A stretch of 64,000 nucleotides of DNA from Candidatus Schekmanbacteria bacterium. GTDB lineage: Bacteria > CSSED10-310 > JACPHN01. The stretch lies in the NCBI GenBank assembly GCA_016188575.1, contig JACPHN010000096.1, positions 1-64,000 on the forward strand. Reading direction: 5' to 3'. The notes under the pieces are model-generated. The model did no database searches. It saw only the letters and a program-made list of their open reading frames with translations, and was not told the DNA's origin. Every line of letters begins with the position of its first letter. The first letter of the stretch is position 1. The position numbers and the translations under genes are program-made. This document shows, piece by piece, positions 58,090 to 64,000 of this stretch.

Positions 58090-60231
58090 GACCACAAGGA
58101 GGCGGTGAAGGCCTGGGTGCCGAAGGTCCGCCGCATCCTCGAGGAGGAGCTCGAGGCACAGCTCGACCGCCTGGGCCTGAAGCCCACCGGCAAGCACACG
58201 CCGGTCGAGAAGATGCGGCTCCCGGAGGAGGCCGCCCGGACGCGGCGACGCGTGGAGGCGCTCCTCGCCCGCGACCGCATCGCCGAGGGAACCGCGAAAC
58301 GCGGCTTCGACAATGTGAAGCGGGAGCTCGCCTACACCGTGCTCAACCGCCTTGTCGGCCTGAAGGCGATGGAGGCCCGCGGGCTCCTGTACCTCCCAGC
58401 GCCAGCAGGCTTTTTTCATTACCAAGACACCAAGGACACCAAGGAGGAGTCAAAGGGTCCCGACTTCGTGTCTTCGTGTCCAGGTGAATCGCCACTTCCC
58501 GAGCAGACCGAGCTCCTCACCCCGGTGCCCGGCCAGGCGTACTCGCGCTACCTCCGCGACTTCCGCGCTGCCGGTGGGAGCCGCTACAAGTACGATGACG
58601 ACGCGGAGCAGGCGCTGCTGCGGGACGGGCTCACCGCCGCCTTTCGCCACATCACCGGCGAGATTGGCGTCCTCTTCGATCCGGACCACGAGTACGCGTG
58701 CGTGTGGCCGCCGCACGCCACGCTCACGCGCGTCATCCGAATGATCAACGAGGACCTGCCCGAGGATGCCTACCGGGCCCGCGACTTCCTCGGCTGGGTG
58801 TATCAGTTCTTCAACCGCGAGGAGAAGAAGCGGGTCCGCGACGAAAACAAGGGCACGCCGCGCTCGTCTTACGAGCTGGCGGTCATCAACCAGTTCTACA
58901 CCCCGTCGTGGGTGGTCAAGGCGCTGGTCGACAACACGCTCGGGCGGCTGTGGGTCCAGATGCACCCGGACTCTTCGCTGGCGCCGACGGCCCCGCCGCC
59001 CCTGCCCGATGAGCGTCCCCCGGACCTCATCGCCGCCGACTACCTGGTGCCCCGGACCGGCGAGCGGATCCGCTACCAGCGGCTCGACGACGCCGGCCAG
59101 GTGCAGATGTTCAAGCGCGCCCGCGACCTCGCGCTGCTGGACCCCGCCTGCGGCACGATGCACTTCGGCCAGTATGCGTTCGGCCTCTTTCACCGGATGT
59201 ACCTCGACGAGATCGAGCACGCGGGCGAAGCCGGCTGGCCCGAGGAGCCCTCGGTGAAGGAGCCGCGCGAGATCCCGGCGGCGATCCTGGAGCACAACCT
59301 CTTCGGCATCGACATCGACCCGCGCGCCATCCAGATCGCCTCGCTGTCGCTGATGCTCACGGCGAAGGAGTCGGCGCTCCAGCATGGCTTCTCGCCGCTC
59401 AACGTCCGCATCCGCAGGACCAACCTCGTCGTCGCCAACGCCGTCAACCTCGGTCAGGACCGCCTGCGTGCGCTCGTGCAGGGATGCGCTAACCACCAAG
59501 GCACCAAGACACCAAGGGCGGCAGATCGGGATGAGAGACTGTTCGAGGTAGTGTGGGAGAATCTGGCGTACGTCAGCGAGCTCGGCAGCCTCGTCCAGGT
59601 GCGCGAGAGCGTGGCCCAGGTGCTCGACGAGTGGGTGGACGCCCGGGCGCGCGAGAAGGGGCTGACGAGGCTGATTCGGCGCCGGACCACCCAAAGAGCG
59701 TTTGACTTTATGCAAGAGATCACGCGCTCGCAGGCCCACCAGCTCGAGCTCGAGCGCAAGGTCCTCGAGGATGAAGCGCGCCAGATCGAGGCCGAGCTGC
59801 TGGCCGCGATCGAGGCGGCCGCGGCGCAGGCGACCGAAGACCCCAGCGACCGGATCTTCGCCGAGGACACCGCCCGCGGGCTGAAGCTCCTGCAGGCGCT
59901 CTCCCGCAAGTACGACGTCGTGGTCATGAACCCGCCGTACGGGGCCTTCGTGCCGGCGGTGAAGGACTTCGTGAAGGCCGCCTACCCGCTGACGTCGAAC
60001 GACATCTATGCGGCGTTCATCGACCGCGCGACCCAGCTCACCGAGCCCGAGGGATACGTCGGGGCGCTCGTGTCGGCGACGTTCGTGAACCTCAAGTCGT
60101 TCGAGAAGCTCCGCACGGAGATCCTGCTCAAGCGGAACCCGCTCGTGGCCATGCTGGACCTCGGGTTCGGCATCCTCGATGACGCCACCGTCGAGGCCGC
60201 GGCCATCGTGCTCCGAGGGGGTGTGCGATGA
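58054..60231 (+). CDS. pglX: BREX methyltransferase PglX, N-terminal (catalytic) half
   Basis: 725 residues. Adenine-N6 methyltransferase half of PglX, which marks host DNA in BREX. SAM motif I is LLDPACGTMHFG (Asp363) and the catalytic NPPYGAF is at 626-629. Upstream helices (KVRRILEEELEAQLDRLGL, LAYTVLNRLVGLKAMEARGL) and VYQFFNREEKKRVRDENKGT with QFYTPSWVVKALVDNTLG are family-typical. The reading ends at MLDLGFGILDDATVEAAAIV shortly after motif IV; normal PglX continues for ~500 residues with the recognition part. That part is encoded separately at 61081, after the fic gene. Translated CACCAAG repeats occur at the N-terminus, ~123-145 and ~480-488. Confidence 0.92.
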   Translation: MSPSRVSSCLGGDHKEAVKAWVPKVRRILEEELEAQLDRLGLKPTGKHTPVEKMRLPEEAARTRRRVEALLARDRIAEGTAKRGFDNVKRELAYTVLNRLVGLKAMEARGLLYLPAPAGFFHYQDTKDTKEESKGPDFVSSCPGESPLPEQTELLTPVPGQAYSRYLRDFRAAGGSRYKYDDDAEQALLRDGLTAAFRHITGEIGVLFDPDHEYACVWPPHATLTRVIRMINEDLPEDAYRARDFLGWVYQFFNREEKKRVRDENKGTPRSSYELAVINQFYTPSWVVKALVDNTLGRLWVQMHPDSSLAPTAPPPLPDERPPDLIAADYLVPRTGERIRYQRLDDAGQVQMFKRARDLALLDPACGTMHFGQYAFGLFHRMYLDEIEHAGEAGWPEEPSVKEPREIPAAILEHNLFGIDIDPRAIQIASLSLMLTAKESALQHGFSPLNVRIRRTNLVVANAVNLGQDRLRALVQGCANHQGTKTPRAADRDERLFEVVWENLAYVSELGSLVQVRESVAQVLDEWVDARAREKGLTRLIRRRTTQRAFDFMQEITRSQAHQLELERKVLEDEARQIEAELLAAIEAAAAQATEDPSDRIFAEDTARGLKLLQALSRKYDVVVMNPPYGAFVPAVKDFVKAAYPLTSNDIYAAFIDRATQLTEPEGYVGALVSATFVNLKSFEKLRTEILLKRNPLVAMLDLGFGILDDATVEAAAIVLRGGVR
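58421..58486. repeat. 66-bp CACCAAG-type inverted repeat inside pglX, in frame
   Basis: ACCAAGACACCAAGGACACC at the left and CTTCGTGTCTTCGTGTCC at the right form an imperfect dyad. Its length is 22 codons, so pglX stays in frame, adding a segment with DTKDTKEESKGPDF. It lies between helical segments before the methyltransferase core. Confidence 0.75.
59492..59516 (+). repeat. CACCAAG-type repeat inside pglX, in frame
   Basis: ACCACCAAGGCACCAAGACA plus CCAAG, identical over most of its length to the left end of the GxxExxY cassette. Translated as NHQGTKTPR after the NAVNLGQDRLRALVQG segment of PglX, between motif I and motif IV. The reading frame is kept. Confidence 0.75.
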
Positions 60232-61088
60232 CCCGGCTCGCGTGGCGCTGGGAAGAGAGGGACTTCGGCTTCCGCTTCCGCGCAGGCAAGGGAAGGCAGG
60301 CCGGCGAGTACTACCAGGCCCGGAGCACCAGCGAGTTCTATGTTGTCCCGGGGGCGCATCGCAAGCTCGCCAAGGAACGACTGGATGAGCTGGCCAAGCT
60401 GGCGAACGCACCCACGTCTCCCCGCGTCGTGGCGAGCCCCTGGCGCGACTACGACCGGGGATGGGACTGGATCATCACTGAGGATGGAATCTGCCTGAAC
60501 TGGGCTGGTTGCCTCGACAAGGAGGAGATCCATCGCCGCGAGGACGAGGGCGTGCAGCGCGCGATGGAGCTGGTCACCGACATCGTCGAACGCGAGGAGC
60601 CGGTGCCGCTGTCGCTGCATCTCGTCCAGCAGGTCCACGTCGAGCTGATGGGCGCGATCTACCCGTTCGCCGGCGTGTGGCGCACGGTGGCGCTCCACAA
60701 GGGTGACGGCCCGACGAAGTGGCCCTTGCCTCCGGGGGGCATCCAGCCGCTCATGGACGTGCTCGAGCGGGACGTGTTTGCGCGTTCTCCGCTCATCACA
60801 GAGGACGACGAGAAGGTGTTCGACTACGCGAGCGAGGTCATGAACGAGTTCTTGGCCCTCCATCCGTTCCGCGAGGGCAACGGCAGGGCGGCATTCATCA
60901 TCGGGAACCTGATCCTGATGCAGAACGACATGCTGCCGCTGGCCGCCTACGAGCGGCGTACGGACGAGGCAAGGTACTACGCCGCCTGCGAGGCGGGCCG
61001 CCTGCAGAAGGACTACGCACCGCTCGCCGCGCTGCTGGCTGAGTGGGAGGACCGGGCACTCGCACGCTGGAGGGAGACGCATGGATAG
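60228..61088 (+). CDS. fic: Fic-domain protein inserted between the halves of PglX
   Basis: 286 residues. Fic proteins transfer AMP or other phosphate-containing groups to target proteins. The active-site motif is HPFREGNGRAAF (near 212-223): His, Phe, Glu, Gly-Asn-Gly and the first Arg match HxFx[DE]GNGRxxR, but the final Arg is Phe. IYPFAGVWRTVALHKGD is the Fic flap and RREDEGVQRAMEL may be a degenerate inhibitory segment. The N-terminal ~90 residues (RFRAGKGRQAGEYYQARSTS) are helical and unassigned. It starts inside the end of the pglX N-half (ATGA) and overlaps the next start by 8 bp, so all three are co-translated. The target is unknown. Confidence 0.88.
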   Translation: MTRLAWRWEERDFGFRFRAGKGRQAGEYYQARSTSEFYVVPGAHRKLAKERLDELAKLANAPTSPRVVASPWRDYDRGWDWIITEDGICLNWAGCLDKEEIHRREDEGVQRAMELVTDIVEREEPVPLSLHLVQQVHVELMGAIYPFAGVWRTVALHKGDGPTKWPLPPGGIQPLMDVLERDVFARSPLITEDDEKVFDYASEVMNEFLALHPFREGNGRAAFIIGNLILMQNDMLPLAAYERRTDEARYYAACEAGRLQKDYAPLAALLAEWEDRALARWRETHG

Positions 61089-63003
61089 GAAGCGGCGAGT
61101 CGACCTCCGCGGCATCCTGGCGAAGCCGGATCTGCGTCGCGAGCTCATGGTCCCGACGATCCAGGCGACCCAGGCGCGCGAAGGGATCGAGACGACGAGG
61201 GACCAGGCTGAGCGTGCGTACTATGTGGTGACCGAGGGAGATCGCACGGCCTTCCTTGACATCGAGCGGTTCAAGGCTGGGAAGGGCGAGCCGGATCGGC
61301 GCCATGAGACGTTCGTCCGGGCGGTGGCGGATGGCGAGGAGCGGGTGCGATTCGATGTTGCTCGGCGGGACTTCTCCACCATCGAGGGTTCACCCCTCGC
61401 GTATCGACGGGTCGGCCTAGTCGCCCATGTGTTCCGCGACAACCCAGCGTTGGAGCCAGGTCATGCTCGAACGCGACGTGGCGCATATACGGGAGACGAC
61501 TCGCAGTACGTGCGCTACTGGTGGGAACCGGGAGCACGGGAGAGGGGAGGCTTCACCTGGGAGCCGTTCGCCAAGGGCGGTGACTACTGCCGCTTCTACT
61601 ACGACGTAAACCTCGTCGTGCACTGGGATCCGCACCGCAGAACCTTCGCCAGGTTCTACGGTCGAAAGGGACGCGAGACGGAACGGCCCGAGTCGCTGGA
61701 CGATTTCTTTCGACCGGGGCTCACATGGCCCAGGCGAACGCAGCGGGGATTCAACGTCCGTGTGCTGCCGGAAGGCTGCATCTTCTCCGACAAGGGACCG
61801 AGCATCTTTCCGACGGATGCTGCTGATGCTGGTTACTTGCTCGCCATCGGCAATGCGGCATTTGCGGAGTACATCCTGCAGGGGCTTACATCCTTCGGTT
61901 CCTGGGAGACCGCAGCGGTCAAGAAGCTCCCCGTTCCGAAGTGCTCGCGCCAATCATCTAGCACGCTCGGTGCTCGGGCGAAGAGCATCCATGAGGCAAA
62001 GGCCGCATGGGATGATGGTAACGAGGCATCGACGCGCTTCCGTGCGCCGTGGTTGCTCGGCGAGCGGGTCGGCGACACGGCGATGACGATCCCCGCTCGC
62101 CTCGACCACCTCGCCGAGCACGAGGCTGCCGAAGAGACCCGCATCCAGAAGCTCTACGCCGAGCTGAACGACGAGGTCTACAAGCTCTACGGTATCCCCG
62201 ATTCCACGCGCGCCACCATCGAGGAGACGCTCGGTGAGCGTCCTCCGGAAGTGCTTTGGCCGCAAATGGAGGGCAAGACCACCGAGCAGAAGCGGATGGA
62301 GCACGTGTTCCGCCTCCTCTCCTACGCGGTCAAGCGCGTGGTCGAGGCGGACGAGGACGGCATCGTCCCCTTCGCACCCGTCGCCGGTGAGCCGAGCCTC
62401 GCGGATCGGGTTCACCGCGAGATCCAGAACCTGTTCCCGAAGCTCGACATCGGCCAGGTGGAGGTCGAGGTCGCCAACGAACTGAAGAAGAACGTCAAGG
62501 GCTACCGTCGCACCGGCGGGATCGCCGAGTGGCTGGAGAACGCCTTCTTCGAGCTCCACTGCTCGCTGTACAAGAGCCGGCCGATCCTCTGGCACATCGC
62601 GTCGAGCCAGGGCACCTCGCCCTTCGCGTTCGGCGCCCTCGTCCACTACCACCGCTTCGACAAGAACCGGATGGCCCAGCTCCGCGGGCAGTACGTGCGC
62701 GACGCGATCGAGACGTTCCGGCGCGAAGCGGCCCTCGCCGACAAGGCCGGACGCACCGACGCGCGCCAGGACTGGCAGTCACGCCTGGAGGAAACGCAGG
62801 AGCTGGACCGGCGGCTCCAATGGGTCCAGGAGGGCCGCCACGATGGACCGGACGGCGGCGATCGCGACTACCGGATCCTGACACCCTGGAAGGCGCCGGA
62901 CGATCGACCCAAGGGCTGGGCGCCCGATCTCGACGACGGCGTGAAGGTGAACATCGAACCCGTCCAGAAGGCCGGCGTGCTGCGCGTCGCGAAGGTGGTG
63001 TGA
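61081..63003 (+). CDS. pglX: PglX C-terminal (recognition) half with a Fic-partner-like N-terminus
   Basis: 640 residues. The first ~45 (VDLRGILAKPDLRRELMVPT, IQATQAREGIETTRDQAERA) look like a small protein that accompanies Fic genes, perhaps its antitoxin. From about TAFLDIERFKAGKGEP the sequence is the second half of PglX: RRDFSTIEGSPLAYRRVG, TGDDSQYVRYWWEPG, WEPFAKGGDYCRFYYDVNLV (TRD region), then ETRIQKLYAELNDEVYKLYG and GIAEWLENAFFELHCSLYKS. It resumes where the upstream half stops, with little or no loss. The two PglX parts may associate as HsdM and HsdS do. Confidence 0.87.
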   Translation: MDRKRRVDLRGILAKPDLRRELMVPTIQATQAREGIETTRDQAERAYYVVTEGDRTAFLDIERFKAGKGEPDRRHETFVRAVADGEERVRFDVARRDFSTIEGSPLAYRRVGLVAHVFRDNPALEPGHARTRRGAYTGDDSQYVRYWWEPGARERGGFTWEPFAKGGDYCRFYYDVNLVVHWDPHRRTFARFYGRKGRETERPESLDDFFRPGLTWPRRTQRGFNVRVLPEGCIFSDKGPSIFPTDAADAGYLLAIGNAAFAEYILQGLTSFGSWETAAVKKLPVPKCSRQSSSTLGARAKSIHEAKAAWDDGNEASTRFRAPWLLGERVGDTAMTIPARLDHLAEHEAAEETRIQKLYAELNDEVYKLYGIPDSTRATIEETLGERPPEVLWPQMEGKTTEQKRMEHVFRLLSYAVKRVVEADEDGIVPFAPVAGEPSLADRVHREIQNLFPKLDIGQVEVEVANELKKNVKGYRRTGGIAEWLENAFFELHCSLYKSRPILWHIASSQGTSPFAFGALVHYHRFDKNRMAQLRGQYVRDAIETFRREAALADKAGRTDARQDWQSRLEETQELDRRLQWVQEGRHDGPDGGDRDYRILTPWKAPDDRPKGWAPDLDDGVKVNIEPVQKAGVLRVAKVV

Positions 63004-63004
63004 A

Positions 63005-63968
63005 ATGGACCCAACGACAAAGACCGATCGCCCGCTGCTCGCGCTCGACCGCATCCTGGTCAAGAACCTCCGCTCCATCGCGCACCTGGACCTGCCTGAC
63101 CAGGGCCTCGGGTGGGAAGGGCGGTTCCCGGCGGTAGCGGTCCTCGGCGGTGCCAACGGCAGCGGCAAGACCACGCTTCTCCGGCTCGTCGCCCACGCAT
63201 CGCGACTGTTGCTTTCGCATGGTCGGCGACACGGCTTTCGTCGATGGCAACGCGAGCGACAACTGCTACGGCTATGTCGTGACCGGGGCCCGGCCCCGCT
63301 CGATCGGGCGCGGCAGGGTCGTAGAGCTGCGCAAAACGCTCCGCGTGCCTGCCCGATTCTCTGCAAGCCGCTTCCCGCGGGTCGTGGTGCTGCCGTCGGA
63401 CAACCGGGATCTCGTCGTGCCGCGGGTCAAATACAAGGCACCCGGAAAACTCGAGGACGACACCGGGTTCGTCGCGTGGTGGGAACGCCCCGGTGAGCAA
63501 CAGTGGGGCGGCTCCACGGTCGAGCTGCTCTTCTCCGCCCGCTGGAGCGACCTCAATGCCAAGGAGGAAGGTCGGCCGAAAGATGCCGTCCAGTTCGATC
63601 GTTTCACGCGCGCGTTCGCCGACCTGACGCGCGGCAGGAAGCGCCTGACCTGGACCGCGAAGGGCGACCTGGTTGTCGAGATCGACGATGGAACGACGCA
63701 TGCTGTCGATGCCCTGAGCGCCGGAGAGCGGCAGGCAGTGCTTCTGCTGGCGGAGCTCCGTCGCCTCTGGCGGCCGGGGTCCCTCGTGCTGATCGACGAG
63801 CTCGAGCTGCACCTGCACGACGCCTGGCAAGGGAAGCTGTACGAAAACGTGCTGGCCATGCAGCGCGAGCTTGGTGGGCAGGTGGTCATCACCACCCAGA
63901 GCCACTCGTTGTTCGAAATGGCCGAGAGTGGAACGCAGGCGCTGTTGGGTCGAGGTGCGTTGCGATGA
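63005..63968 (+). pseudogene. AAA/ABC-type ATPase, frameshifted
   Basis: The N-terminal part from ATG 63005 has RILVKNLRSIAHLDLP and Walker A GGANGSGKTTLLRL, typical of OLD/RecF-type AAA proteins. Near 63205-63220 the coding frame switches: the remainder, from about ATG 63219, contains VVVLPSDNRDLVVPRVKYKA, the signature DALSAGERQAVLLLAEL, Walker B SLVLIDELELHLHDAW and QVVITTQSHSLFEMAE. No single frame joins them, so the gene has a frameshift, either real or an assembly error. Total would be ~320 residues. It starts 1 bp after pglX and overlaps the next gene (ATGA), so it belongs to the operon. Confidence 0.75.
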
Positions 63969-64000
63969 GCGACGACATTCGTCTCAAGTCGATTCGCGCG
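63965..64000 (+). CDS. Unidentified gene running off the right edge
   Basis: ATG 63965 overlaps the ATPase stop (ATGA) and the frame MSDDIRLKSIRA is open to the end of the window. Only 12 residues are visible, too few to identify. By position it should be the ATPase partner or another BREX gene; pglZ and brxL have not yet appeared. Confidence 0.55.
   Translation, partial: MSDDIRLKSIRA

Noticed and set aside
1-64000. tRNA, rRNA or riboswitch
   Set aside because: No clover-leaf with a GTTCRANNC loop, no rRNA core sequence and no known riboswitch core were recognised by eye; a covariance-model search would be decisive.

Overview
High-GC bacterial DNA with dense gene packing, many ATGA/GTGA stop-start overlaps, lipoprotein and Sec signal peptides, and an ECF sigma/anti-sigma pair. 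Gene content (LarB, PilZ receiver, class III cyclase, B12-type radical SAM enzymes, BREX) suggests a Gram-negative soil or sediment lineage near Deltaproteobacteria/Myxococcota/Binatota, but no rRNA or tRNA gene was seen, so this placement is inference.

Left part (1-33935), mostly chromosomal housekeeping and envelope genes: a repeat-rich secreted protein running off the left edge; folD, larB, a lipoprotein and two Dpp-type ABC permeases; a receiver-PilZ protein between two inverted copies of a dispersed repeat; two tandem membrane pseudokinases with zinc ribbons and GYF_2-like segments; a divergent pair of secreted proteins whose N-termini read through another repeat; a sigma/anti-sigma/membrane protein operon; transposase and MITE debris; an arsR-acr3-arsC operon in which arsC is fused to a thioredoxin-like domain; a TetR-led operon with an old-yellow-enzyme-type oxidoreductase; a class III adenylate cyclase; a zinc-ribbon SDR protein; and a secreted beta-helix protein.

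Middle (33993-38139), a decayed defence island on the minus strand: remnants of type I restriction-modification genes (hsdM fused to DUF1016, a one-TRD hsdS, a 46-residue hsdR/hsdS chimera, an hsdR fragment) interleaved with apparently intact DUF4258/DUF2283 and MntA/HepT toxin-antitoxin pairs. The stop-start overlaps persist although the restriction genes carry deletions and nonsense codons.

39300-49765 is a plus-strand cluster of two GT4 glycosyltransferases, a nucleotidyltransferase-like protein, three B12-binding-type radical SAM proteins (one fused to a methyltransferase), one SPASM radical SAM protein and a second methyltransferase. It looks like a pathway for a modified glycan, lipid or small metabolite whose product cannot be named.

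Right part (50887-64000) is a BREX anti-phage locus: an unknown 387-residue gene, brxA, brxB, brxC, then pglX. It has been modified twice. A GxxExxY gene bounded by inverted repeats sits between brxC and pglX, and a Fic-domain gene (apparently with its small partner) splits pglX exactly between the methyltransferase half and the recognition half. Copies of the same CACCAAG-type repeat also lie in frame inside pglX. A frameshifted AAA ATPase follows. pglZ and brxL would have to lie beyond the right edge. The split PglX-Fic-PglX arrangement is the most unusual system in the window.
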